A DNA stretch of 64,000 bases, from NCBI GenBank assembly GCA_020152595.1, contig JAIGNY010001671.1:441001-505000 (forward strand), given 5' to 3'. This stretch comes from Chiridota heheva. Taxonomy: Eukaryota > Echinodermata > Holothuroidea > Apodida > Chiridotidae. Numbering within the stretch: the first letter of the stretch is position 1; every line of letters starts with the position of its first letter. Shown piece by piece: positions 1-11,370 of this stretch. Position numbers and translations under genes: made by a program. The notes under the pieces were generated by a model that was given only the letters and a program-made list of their open reading frames with translations, had not been told where the DNA came from and did no database searches.

Positions 1-1394
1 ATTTTCCTAGGCGACTGTGCTTAAGGTATACACCTAATCAGCGGTGATGTAATTTACGTCATTTAGGTAAGCAAAGCAGACCTTGGTGTTCAAGTATCTG
101 TGCCGTCAATTGATTTTAACAAGTGGGGTAATCTGGAAGGTTACCCCATCCGAAGTTTTCCTTTCAAGGGAAAACATTACTCTGAAACGAGGAAACGATT
201 CTTCAATTTACGAAGGAAAACTTAAGTTACCCCTCATATTAAGGGGGCAACAAAGTTTCAATTTCAAAACCCCTAAAACAGTGGTAACCTATTTATCCCA
301 TATTTTGAGGTAAAGTCCGATATACCCCAAAATAGGGGTACATAAATCAAGATATGAAAAACAGAAAATTTGAATTAATTTTTCTTATAAAACTCTATAA
401 ACTATTTTGCAAAGAATATATACTGTACATGCATGTACTTAAACATGAAAATGACATACAGTACTGTAATAAATGAAGATTTCAGTCTTTGTGTTTGATC
501 TCAGTTTTCTCAATTGAGTATTAGGTTTTGGTATTGCAATATGTCACGAGAGGCATATTTCATGTCGTGGGAAAAGATATCGCGATATTGCGATAATCGA
601 TATGTCATGACAGCACTACTTGTAAGTTTATATGTTGAAATCCTGCAAGTGATGACATCGTTTGTCAATACACTTACACACTTAATGTATTTCTTTGTGA
701 ATATCTTCTCAAATTTCTTGGCATGAAGTTTTAATTATAAATGGCAATATCATTGACAAATCAAAAATTCATTGACCCGTGTAAATAAAAACAAATTTAC
801 AATCTAGAAAATTTTAGAAAGACCACAGAGAATTGGCATTACCACCCAACTTTTCTGTTGTGTGCACTGCCATTTATAAAGGGCCACTGTCATATCTGTA
901 AATTTAATGTTTTCATTTCTGTAAATTTAATGTTTTATTTAATTTTTTAAATAAGTTAGATTTGTCAAATTTGTTATGATGACTTTCTTTAGCCAATTCT
1001 GTGAAAGTGATTTCAATGTAGTCTACATGTACTAATAAGATATATCTAAATAGTTCAACAATGTGTTGTTTCTTAAGGGAATATATCTTTTCATACCTAA
1101 TTATGCAAATTTTTCACTTCAATGCGAAATGCCTTGGCTCCAGGGCAATATGGTTTCACTCTGTGCGAGGTCTCTACTTATCAAATTTATCATTGGGAGT
1201 TGATGCCTAGCTTTTTTTCTTCAATTTTTGAAAATAATTTTTCAGGAGTCTGAGAAAAATATCTGAAACTCAAAATATGTTGAACATGATACTAGAACAC
1301 AAGATTTTTGTGAAAATCAGCCTGCATAAAGTGAATTTTGTGATTTTAGAAAAAGGATAGGACGTTTGTCATTGGAGTCAATGGGAAATCCAAC
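1..1394. other. Non-coding stretch, nothing recognised
   Basis: AT-rich. Short chance open frames only. A palindromic run of ATATCGCGATATTGCGATAA (about 576) resembles the CGATAT-rich subterminal sequence of hAT family 3 but is too short to call. Confidence 0.5.
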
Positions 1395-2127
1395 ATTTTT
1401 GGTTCGGATGTGATAGCATCCGGAACCTATGCAGTCATGATGGCATGTGTGTATGTATATGTATGTATGTGGGGGTGTGTGTGTGTGTTTGTGATGGCCA
1501 GCTCATAAACGCGATATGTCAAGAAAGATACATTATTGTAATGATAATCTTGTTTGACAATATGCTTTTTTTTTTAGCAGAAATCAAAGTTATTTATCAT
1601 TGATCATTGCTTCTGAGAAGGACACTGTACCACCAAAACAGTGATGTTTGATAATTCACTCTTCCTGCTTAAGAAGCACTGTTATCGGAACAGCGGTACA
1701 GTGGCAAATTCAACTCCTGATATGTGGTACACACATAGCCCATGGTCCCTAGATGTGCCCTATTGTTTTTGATGGTTATGTCATGCATATTAACGAGTAG
1801 GCGGGGATTAATGTGAAAATCTTGAAATGTTCATATTTTAACAACTGCATATCTCTGTTTTGTTTCATATTTGGTGTAATTATGATGTTAGCTAGTATGT
1901 ACATGTTCATAGTGTAAAAACATTGAATTTCATTAATATGCTTAGCAGGCAGGCTTAATATGATTTTGCTGATTAAAGCTTGTAAACATGATATCTCAGA
2001 ACTGTAAACTGGATTCATGTCATATTTGGTACACATATAGCCCATAATCTGTAGATGTGCCCTATTGTTTTTGTTAGTGATATGCATATTAATGAGTAGG
2101 CGGGGCTTAATGTAAAAAACTTGAAAC
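1395..2127 (+). repeat. Family A repeat, copy 1 (5' part)
   Basis: It opens with TTTTGGTTCGGATG and an inverted GCATCCGGAACC, forming a hairpin, followed by GCAGTCATG, GT-rich microsatellite and roughly 300-bp modules. Each module contains a phrase like TTTGGTACACA, then GATGTGCCCTATTGTTTTTG, then AATGAGTAGGCGGGG. Two modules start near 1720 and 2015. The copy stops at TTGAAA near 2127, where a GC-rich 15-bp array begins. It has no coding potential that I recognise. Confidence 0.75.
1540..1705 (+). repeat. Family B segment, copy 1
   Basis: Matches 11215-11370: TCTTGTTTGACAA, GAGCAGAAATCA-like, TTATTGATCATTGAT-like, GGACACTGTACCACC and AAGAAGCACTGTT...CGGAACAG. Here it is embedded in family A copy 1. 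Confidence 0.55.
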
Positions 2128-2131
2128 CCAT

Positions 2132-2412
2132 CCGGCCGGCTGCTGGCCAACCGGCCGGCTGCTGGCTGGCCGGTCGGCTGCTGGCCAACCGGCCGGCTGC
2201 TGGCTGGCCGGTCGGCTGCTGGCCAGCCGGCTGCTGGCCAGCCGGCTGCTGGCCAGCCGGCTGCTGGCCAGCCGGCTGCTGGCCAGCCGGCTGCTGGCCA
2301 GCCGGCTGCTGGCCGGCTGCTGGCCAACCGGCCGGCTGCTGGCCAACCGGCCGGCTGCTGGCCGGCCGGCCGGCTGCTGGCCAACCGGCTGCTGGCCGTC
2401 CGGCCGGCCGGT
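2132..2412. repeat. GC-rich 15-bp minisatellite
   Basis: About 18-19 units of CCGGCTGCTGGCCAG with variants GGCCGGCTGCTGGCCAAC. It is almost pure G/C in an AT-rich setting, CpG- and GGCC-rich, and able to form hairpins. It begins where family A copy 1 stops. Open frames on both strands (Ala/Gly/Trp/Pro-rich) are repeat artefacts. Confidence 0.95.
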
Positions 2413-3536
2413 CATTTAAGACACATTTAAGACATAGTTTCCTTAAAAAGTCTACAATAATCTTGGGAGGTATTTCGGTATTTTTCGGTACGTAACCATA
2501 CCGAAATGGTCAGTATTGAACATTTGAGTGATATCGAAATACTGATGATATATATAACACAGCCCGAAATTGAGTGATTTTCTTAATTAATTTTTTGATT
2601 GCTTTCGATAATCCATGGAATATTTTGAAAGCATGTCAAGTAAAAGGTTAGCAAAACTATTTCCAACCTTAAAAGACCCAATTTTCTTAACGAGACAGAA
2701 AAAGCTGTGCTATGTTTATTGCAGCGATCAGCAACTTGTTAGGACTTTAAAATTATGGGAAAACATGTACAAAGCGCACTTGAAAAAGTATGGGAGATTA
2801 CAGAACGAAATGAACAACATCAACTTACTTGGATCTCAGATATTATTCTGAATATTAAGTCCTGGTCCAAAAATTTGTTTCAAACTTTAAAACATTTCTA
2901 AAGAAATCATAGAAAATAAAAGAAAACAAAAATTATAAAAGCTGTAAAACTGCAAACAAACGTTATTTCCTTGTTTTAAAAACAGATGTTCTACTTCCAT
3001 CTTTGCAAATAACAAAGAATTAAAAAAACTTCCATAAATCAGTAGTACATAATTTCCTTCCGAGCAGGGAGCTGTCGCTCCAGTTAATGGCCACCAAACT
3101 AATGTATTATAGCAATTTATTACAACACATAGCATGGAGATTGCTTCCATCATGTGAAATTCCTACTTTTTAATGCAAAATCATTAGAACTGTGTCAGAA
3201 AAACAACAACGAAATATCTCCTTTCATGATATGCCGCCTGCATCCCCTTCACATGTTACTTCTGGGTGGTTTATAACCTGGCGCCTGGTTTCCCTGAATT
3301 ACTCTGGCCACGCAGGCAGCAATAAGTTGTTGAACGACAAACTACATGACACTTTTATGTAAACATTCAAAATGGAGAAAAGCCTTAAAAAAAATAAGTA
3401 AAAAAAAAGACAACAATATCAAAACCGTTAAACCGGGAGCAGTGGACATCTAGCATTTTGTGAAATGAGAAATATGACGAAATCCACTGAGCACAGGACA
3501 GGGATGATGGAAACATCGCCTTAGACTTTATTCAGG

Positions 3537-4075
3537 GAAAGAAATCATGAAAATGGGATGGGGGGAGGGGACAATATCATATACCAAATATGTTTTTACA
3601 AGAAAAAGAATTCCCCCACCTCAAATTCAATGGTTTGGCTCCAATTTGTTGTTTGAAACCAACCTGCAAACAGGGAGATCTTTGCAAAGAACTGGCCCCA
3701 CCCCATCCCGCCCCAACCCACCCCACCCCACCGCTATCCCACCCCTTCCTATTCGTATTACTTCCATTTTTGTAGAGAAATTTAAGAAAATGGGGGAGGA
3801 TCTACAAAATTATGTTTTCATAAAAGAGAATGCCCCCACCACTCCAAATTAAATAGTTTAACAATCCCAGTTTGTTGCTTCAAATTTGCAAATTAGCTAA
3901 GGGATCATAAATTCACTCCCCCGCCACCCTCGCCTTCCCCACCCCACCGGCCCCCTTCTTGCTGTCATAGTACTTTCATTTTTGTGGAGAAATTGAAGAA
4001 AATTAGAGAGGGGGCAAGATAATCTACCAAATTATATTTTCATTAAGGAGAATGCCCCCATCCATATTCGATAGC
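3537..4075 (+). repeat. About 225-bp tandem repeat, two and a half units
   Basis: Three aligned blocks each contain GAAAATG-GGG, ATATACCAAATTAT-like sequence, GAGAATGCCCCCACC (near 3610, 3835 and 4050) and a C-rich stretch CCACCCCACC. Units are diverged. The C-rich parts give spurious Pro-rich frames. Confidence 0.7.
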
Positions 4076-4525
4076 CTGATAATATTAAAATCAACATGTA
4101 TATGAAGAAGGAATCACTCTGGAGTACTCCCCCAAATCGCTTCTAACCTGTGTGAACCCCCGTCCCCACCAAACTTCAGTTTATTTCTTAAAATATTTGA
4201 AAGACAAAATGCATGAAAATCGGGAGAGGGCATATACCTTTGTAAGTATTTCCCTTTAAATGTGCCAATCTTAATTAATTGGACAGCACTAGTCCAAAGT
4301 CTAGACGTAGCTGGCATTAGTTTGTAAACAAATCTGTCAAAGGTGGTGCCTGGGAATGGGACAGAGGCATTATTTATAATTCTTTAGAAGTTTGCCATGT
4401 TTTTGCAGTATGTGTTTCAGAGAGATTAATGTTTAGAGTTTAATGTAGTAAGTTTCCAGTAAGAATCATATTTCTTTTGGGAAGAAAAGACATTTTCACA
4501 CAATTTAATTTTTAAAGAAATAATT

Positions 4526-6257
4526 TAGGGATGTACCGGATCCAAATTTTTGATCCGCCAGAACCGGATTTTGCGGATCAGGTTGAAACCGGCCGGATAA
4601 AATTTGGCGAACGGATTTTTCATTGCTTACAACAATTCTCATAATCTTAAGAAACAAAGGGAAAGGGGTGGGGGCAGGGATTGTCAAGTTGGCTACTAAT
4701 GGCTAGCAACCCCAAAATTTTGGAAAATAATAATTATTGGGCATATTGTGATGAAATCAAATCAAAATTAGTGAAAGTTCTGGATTAATCCTAACATCTT
4801 TAATATTATAAAACTTGAGACTGTCATACATGTGTTCTTACTGAGGAAGTCAAAAAGTCAAATGACACTATGGAGGGAGGAAAGGGTCATTTATCTAACC
4901 TTAACATGTATTTGAAGTGCATGTATGTGCAAATTGTGTAAAAACTAAACTAAAATAATTAAGGACAGTAACAAGGTAATAGAAATGGATACGAATTCTT
5001 TCATGTTTTACATTTGGAAAGTAATTATTCTCTGAATTATTTTTGTGTTATTTCATTAAAACACCTTGGTACCCTGAATTACTTGTGAAACAGTTCGCTT
5101 AGATAAGTGCGGGGAAAAAACATTTTTCTCTTTTTCAATAGCAGGAGAATCTAAGCAATGAAAAATTGTGGAAAACAAATTCAGTCAACCTACATGTACA
5201 TGTACTTTTATCTACAAATTTCATTAATGTCTCCAACTGTAAAATTGTTAACAACTGGTGTGGTTTTATTTATCATCTGTTACAGCCCAATCTGTTTCAA
5301 AATTTCTATTGATTTCAAACAGTTACATGTCTTTATTCCATTTTAAATACGTAGATATCTTGATGAAAATGCAACTCATGCAGCAATTCGGGCCCTTATT
5401 CTTTCCAGGCTGGATTATTGTAATGCTTTACTGTATGGCACCACTACCAAAAATATTCATTCTCTTCAGCTTTTGCAAAACCAAGCAGCCAGACTTATTT
5501 TCCTGAAACCTAAACATACATCACCTCTCTTACATTAGCTACATTGGCTACCTGTTTCACAACGTATTCAATTTAAGACTGCTGTCCTCTGCTTCAGGTC
5601 CCTTCATAATGACGCCCCTTCATACTTTTCTAATCTATTAAATGTCCGCTCATCATCCTATAATCTTAGATCTCAGTCGAATTCTAGTACTATTTTATGT
5701 CAGCCCCGTCCCAGAACAAATTTAGGATCAAAAGGCTTCTCATTTACTGTTCCTAAGTGCTGGAATCCCCTACCCCAACAAATTAGACTTGCCCCCTCCC
5801 TCAGTTCATTTAAAAGGCAATTGAAAACTCATTTGTACCCCCAGCCTAGTTTTTGATAGTTTTCTTATTTTCTATTTGCTATGTTTCTTTGTTTGTTGTT
5901 ATTATTTGTGTATGTTATTTAGTCAAGCGCTTTGTCCCACATTATGTGAAAAGGCGCTATATAAGTACATTTATTATTATTATTATCAAATGATCATACG
6001 CGTAACATAAGCCAATTTGTTCAGTGTTTTCAAGAAGAAAATACATTATCTATACCGAGAAAAATCCAGATATTCATGTTTGTTTTATATTTCATATAGT
6101 TGTAATGTACCACAGTCTCATAATGTAAATCTTCAATTGTTAAAATTGCCAAAAATCCGGTTCGGCGGATTTGGAAAAAATCGGCGGAACCGGAACCGGA
6201 TTTTTGCCCAAATCCGGCCGGATAATCCGGCCGGACCGGATATCCGGTACATCCCTA
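4526..6257. mobile_element. hAT-type DNA transposon, family 1 copy A (non-autonomous, LINE inside)
   Basis: The ends are inverted repeats beginning TAGGGATGTACCGG and closing CCGGTACATCCCTA. They are flanked by a perfect 8-bp target duplication AAATAATT (4518-4525 and 6258-6265), which is diagnostic of hAT transposition. Sub-terminal CCGG/GGCCGG palindromes cluster at both ends, as expected of transposase-binding regions. No transposase frame is present. Compared with copy B (29384-30412) it carries a 639-bp LINE insertion. Without that it is about 1.09 kb, close to copy B. Confidence 0.93.
5349..5987 (+). mobile_element. 5'-truncated LINE tail inserted in hAT family 1 copy A
   Basis: This is absent from copy B of the host hAT. 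It is flanked by AAAT (5345-5348 and 5988-5991), a short target duplication. It reads HAAIRALILSRLDYCNALLYG, then LQLLQNQAARL, LHWLPVSQRIQFK and FKRQLKTHLY. This is the conserved C-terminal tail of CR1/L2/Rex1/Jockey-group reverse transcriptases. One in-frame TAG precedes LHWLP. The 3' end is GCGCTATATAAGTA plus an ATT microsatellite. The reverse transcriptase core is missing. Confidence 0.88.
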
Positions 6258-6824
6258 AAATAATTCTCTGCACCTGGGCTGGGCTTATAGTGGGACTGGA
6301 AGCAACACATATGTTTCTGTTTACTTACGTCGCTGATTTCTTCAAACTTTTGGAAATAGATTTTGATGCGTTTTTTTTTAAGAATGGAAACTTTGTGTTA
6401 CAAACACTGAGCAAAAAAGCTTAGTTCAGAATTGTATTTGTTCTCATTTTATTATTTGTTCTATACTTTTCTTTCACGTTTCACTATTACTGTAAATAGA
6501 ACTACATATTACAAAATTTTTGACAACTTTTCTCAATATTTTTGTGGACATTTCAGGAGTTAAAATTTTACCCTACTGTTTGAAATACTATATATTTCAG
6601 AATAAAACATGGAAATCTCAGTAAGTTAATCTTGTTTATTTTTATTTCGCCTATTCTTTTTATTTGGTTTATCATTTTAGTTTAAGTTAATATTAATTTA
6701 AATAATTTTCATTTTATGATTGATAAAAAATGGCCACGCTTGCCTGGATAGTGGTGAAGCAAGTTGCGTTTGGGGCATGGCTCCTTATTTTTTATGTACA
6801 GTAGTAAAATTTTTTGTTATTGAA

Positions 6825-6912
6825 AATAAATATTGATTGTAATTCTCTGTGGTACACTCTGCATTGTCAATAAATATTGATTGTAATTCTCTGTGGTACA
6901 CTCTGCATTGTC
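6825..6912 (+). repeat. 44-bp tandem duplication
   Basis: AATAAATATTGATTGTAATT followed by CTCTGTGGTACACTCTGCAT and TGTC occurs twice head to tail with no visible difference, indicating a recent duplication. Confidence 0.9.
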
Positions 6913-7207
6913 GCTACCAATTTATTGTGGGCTGAACTGTGTTTTTCGAAAAGACACTGGAAATAAAATACTTAATTTTGCTTAAAATGGCAATTTGCAT
7001 GAGTTTAAAGTTTTATCTGAACTAAAGATGATTGAGTGAAATTTGCAGGTTTGGTACGACCGTGCAGACGTTAATACCACAGTAGACCAAGGAGAAATGA
7101 GAGTTGTGATTGAAAAACAATGCTCGTATAGTATCTTTATATTAAAAATTAAATCGCAAGTTCCATGAAAACCAATACCATGTTTTTGGCTTTGAAAACG
7201 TTTTTTC

Positions 7208-9143
7208 TGACGTGCTTATGTTATCAGCAGATATCATTAATATACACTATAAACGACGTAAACACCATAAACGACGTAAACACCATAAACGACGTAAATA
7301 CGTAAACACTATAAATGACGTAAACCCCATAAACGACGTAAACACCATAAACGACGTAAACACTATAAATGACGTAAACCCCATAAACGACGTAAACACC
7401 ATAAACGACGTAAACACTAAATGACGTAAACACCATAAACGATGTAAAGGACACATAAGCGGCGTAAACACCATAAACGACGTAAACACCATAAACGACG
7501 TAAACACTATAAACGACATAAACACCATAAGCGACGTAAACACCATAAACGACGTAAACACCATAAACGACGTAAACACCATAAACGACGTAAACACTAT
7601 AAATGACGTAAACCCCATAAACGACGTAAACACCATAAACGACGTAAACACCATAAACGACGTAAACACTATAAATGACGTAAACCCCATAAACGACGTA
7701 AACACTAAATGACAAAAACACCAAAAACGATGTAAAGGACACCGTAAACGATGTAAACGACGCCGTAAACACCATGAACAACGTAAACACCATAACCGAT
7801 GTAAACACCATAACTGATGTAAACACCATAACCGATGTAAACACCATGAACCGATGTATAAACGACGCTGTAATCACCATAAGCGACGCTGCATGAAGCG
7901 TAAATCACCATAAATAAACACCATAACCGATGTATAAACGAGCTGTAATCACCATAAATAATGTAAACGACGCTGCATGAACGACGTAAACACCATAACG
8001 ATGTAAACACCATAAACGATGTAAACACCATAACCGATGTATAAACGAGCAGTAATCACCATAAATAATGTAAACACGCATGAAGCAGCGTAAACACCAT
8101 AACGGCGTAAACACCATAAACAGCGTAAACACCATAAACGACGTAAACACCATAAACGACGTAAACACCATAAACGACGTAAACACCATAAACGACGTAA
8201 ACACCATAAACGACGTAAACACCATAAACGACGTAAACACCACAAGCGACGTAAACACCACAAGCGACGTAAACACCACAAACGACGTAAACACCATAAA
8301 CGATGTAAACACCATAAATGACGTAAACACCATAAACGACGTAAACACCATAAACAGCGTAAACACCATACGTAAACACCATAAGCGCTGTAAACACCAT
8401 AAACGACGTAAACACCATAAGCGATGTAAACACCGTAAATGACGTAAATACCATAAACGACGTAAACACCATAAACGACGTAAACACCACAAACGCTGTA
8501 AACACCATAAATGACGTAAATACCATAAACGATGTAAACACCATAAACGACGTAAATACCATAAACGACGTAAACACCATAAACGACGTAAACACCATGA
8601 ACGACGTAAACACCATAAACGATGTAAACAAAAACACTATAAACAATATATCAGATTTATAATTTGATGTGGTATACAGATGGATTACGATCTGCACTTA
8701 TATTCTAATGTTGTGGTAGTGATGTCATGAATGCTAATGAGTAGGTAGGGCTTACTGACAAATTCTTGAAATAGGATAAATGAGTAATCGTTTTTGCATC
8801 ACACTTGCTTTGATGATATTAATCATTGTGCAAATGCTAATGTTGTCAACAATTTTTATTGATCTGCATGGTGGGTGTGGCTTATAAATAAATATCATGG
8901 AACAAATATTTCATAATATGCAATGACAAATTTTGCAAATCAATCAGGTCATAAAAAAGCATCGGAACCACAAATTTTTTGGTTCTGGTTGATCTGCATG
9001 GTGGGTGCGGCTTACATATAAATATGGAACAAATATTTCATAAAATGCAATAACATCACAATTAACACAAATTTTACAAATCAATCAATTTATTTAAAAA
9101 AAGTGTCGGAACCACAAAATATTTAACTTCTGGTTAATAGGTT
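7208..9143 (+). repeat. Family A repeat, copy 2 with internal minisatellite
   Basis: Starts with TTATGTTATCAGCAGAT and ends with GTGTCGGAACCACAAAA near 9118. The 18-bp array (7247-8642) lies inside it. The last segment is partly duplicated (8862-8990 and 8991-9135), each copy ending in a CGGAACCACAAA terminus. The terminal motif is the inverted form of the family's opening TTTTGGTTCCGATGC, so the family seems to have short inverted ends. Confidence 0.75.
7247..8642 (+). repeat. 18-bp minisatellite with FOX-like motif, about 75 units
   Basis: The unit is close to AACACCATAAACGACGTA with frequent variants and short indels. Each unit contains GTAAACA, the forkhead core. Many units carry TGACGTAA or CGACGTAA, the former being a CRE/C-EBP-like half site. 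It sits inside family A copy 2, where copy 3 has only one such unit. Long Val/Tyr/Phe-rich frames on the minus strand are artefacts of a unit divisible by three. Confidence 0.95.
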
Positions 9144-9643
9144 AAAGCATAAACAATTCTTCACATTTTAATACTACTGATTTGGATTATTATTCAACAT
9201 TCTCTGTAATGGTTTTCATGATCCCATTTAAAATATTGACATTACTTAATACTTACATTAAGAAACGTTTGATCAGACAAGCTAAAATTGATATTTACTG
9301 TCTTTCTTATTTGGATATTTTAGAGGATTAACTTGCTAGATTTTACTAGGCGTACACACGTTTAACATTATTTATCATTTTGGCGATGACGTGCATGTTT
9401 TACATGACAGTGTAGGCTGCGCATGAGTAATTTTTGTTGTCACAATTACAGTGAATAATTGTAATATACAAAACAACCAGTCAAGCCATTGTAAATTTTA
9501 CAGTAATTTTTAATTTTTTACAGTGCATGCTCCTGTTTTCTGTTCAGCACTATAAATAGAACTTTCAAAATTCCTGTAAAGTTATTTGGGGCTGACACAT
9601 GAGATCATTAAATTCCATCTACCGCCAATGCACCTCCTAGGCC

Positions 9644-10112
9644 ATGTTCTCACTTATCTCTGGATCCCTAGCGATAATCCTGCTCAATGATTGTAGGTAG
9701 CACAAACAAATGTCATGTGTTCTCACTCAAATTCGAGTCCGTGATCCAACTCACTGTATGTGATCTGATCGCCAGGTGTAGGAGAATCTGAAGTCAAAAA
9801 GTGGTCATTAAAACACCTGTGAAAAAAACAGCAGGCTAGTTGTTCTGTAAAATAAACATGTTATAACCAGATATTGATAATGTGATTACAGGTCATTAAT
9901 CTGTGTTCACACATTTATTGAAATCTCAATGGATCTGATTGCTTGCTCCAGATCATAAACCTACCCTCTTCTAGGATCAATATCAAATGACTGCAGTCAG
10001 ATTCAGTGGAATTTTTTTAAAGTAAAAATTTGTTGGTTGTGATGGTTGGTCTACAGTGGGTGTGATTGCCTACAGTGGGTGTGATTGTGAGCTCGTATGC
10101 AAGTGAGAACAC
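9644..10112. mobile_element. Possible short DNA transposon with TTCTCACTT ends
   Basis: ATGTTCTCACTTATCTC at the left is inverted relative to AAGTGAGAACAC at the right. An internal TGTGTTCTCACTCAAATTCG (near 9716) repeats the terminal motif. A 21-bp duplication (CTACAGTGGGTGTGATTG) lies near 10052-10090. No target duplication was identified. Confidence 0.35.
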
Positions 10113-11214
10113 ACTCTTAAACATTTTCTTTCTTTGAAGTCTATAAATAATTCATATTTTAAATTTGTAAGTACTGTAAATACATGATTGATTGGGGTTG
10201 GCTGATTATTTGGTGTTTGTGGTCCCCCATGTAGTTGATGTGTTAATGAACTGGCTTTGTAACTGTAGAGGATTATGTTTTTTTGGTTTTGTATTGAAGG
10301 GCTGAATGATCACATGTACATTATACATGTTTTGTAAATTGTATAGATGATAAGATTTTGTTATTTCCTCTGGTTATTGTAATTGTAGCTGAAGCATTTT
10401 CAGGTGAAGAATTTACCAGAAGGTTTGTCATGTTTGCTCAAATTAAAAGTGGACCATCTTACAAGAGTCTAAATTTAAATTTTTTGCTATTGTTCCAAGG
10501 AACAGTACTTTCTCAAATAATACTGTTCCAGATCAGATTTCACCGTTCCAACTTTATTGGCGAAAAAGGACAAAATCCTTTCTTCAAATGGGCTTCTTTT
10601 ATAAATTGTTGGTTAATATGTGTGCAGATATGTATGTCAGTTTTGATTAGTATTTATATGTACATGATGTAGCATCCAGTTGCATACAGTGGTACACAAG
10701 CAAGCAGCCTCCCTTGCATATGTGAAATCGTGATTGTGCTGACAATGGCAGGCACGTTGGGAAAAGCTTTTTCTTTCTAGAAGAAATTCTTTTTATGACA
10801 AGGCCTAAAAAATAGTTGTTCATTTGGCCTCCCTCCTCTGCTGCCCTAACTTGCCCAAAAATAGGGGTGATGTTTTTAAAGGTTTTTTTTTTTTTTCAGA
10901 AGAAAAAAATTGCATTGCCATATTACATATTAATACCCTGTGTGTAGGAAACTTTTGGCAAACATGAGTCACGTGATACAATTTGTTCAATTGCTCTGTC
11001 CCCGCGCTGCTCCATGCACTTCATACTTTTCATCGCTCGGCCTTTCATACTTTTCATTGCTCTGCCATCCTTTGATCAGATTTCAATCGAAAAGAAAAGA
11101 TTTGTGTCAGCAGTGTGATAAACCAGAAAAAGTGGTGTTCTTGTGTCGAGCGATTGCTGTTAACTTCTTCATTTACTTCTTGATGAAGACAGTATCCTTT
11201 ACAAAGGTCCAAAT

Positions 11215-11370
11215 TGGTAAAAATCTTGTTTGACAAGTTGCACTTTTTTGAGCAGAAATCATGTTATTGATCATTGATGCATGTGCTTGTAAAAAGAACA
11301 CTGCTCCACCGGAATTGTAATGTTTGCTCTTCATACATAAAAAGCAATGTTCTCAGAACAGTGTAAAATT
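11215..11370 (+). repeat. Family B segment, copy 2
   Basis: A diverged match of 1540-1705 (GACAAGTTGCACTTTTTTG, GATCATTGATGCATG, AACACTGCTCCACCGG, AAAAGCAATGTTCTCAGAAC). No other family A sequence is obvious around it. Confidence 0.5.

Noticed and set aside
2107-2495. Ala/Gly/Trp/Pro-rich frames on both strands
   Set aside because: Explained by the GC-rich 15-bp minisatellite.
5158-5346. 62-codon frame conserved in both hAT family 1 copies
   Set aside because: The same frame recurs at 29999-30187 only because the copies are near-identical DNA. The product is hydrophobic and low-complexity and bears no resemblance to a transposase.
7224-8697. Long open frames of Val/Tyr/Phe/Thr repeats on the minus strand
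   Set aside because: They are produced by an 18-bp stop-free repeat unit; there are indels, several frames are open at once, and no start context or splice logic supports a gene.
10358-10672. 104-codon + strand frame
   Set aside because: Hydrophobic, AT-driven composition, no family landmarks and no supporting splice structure.
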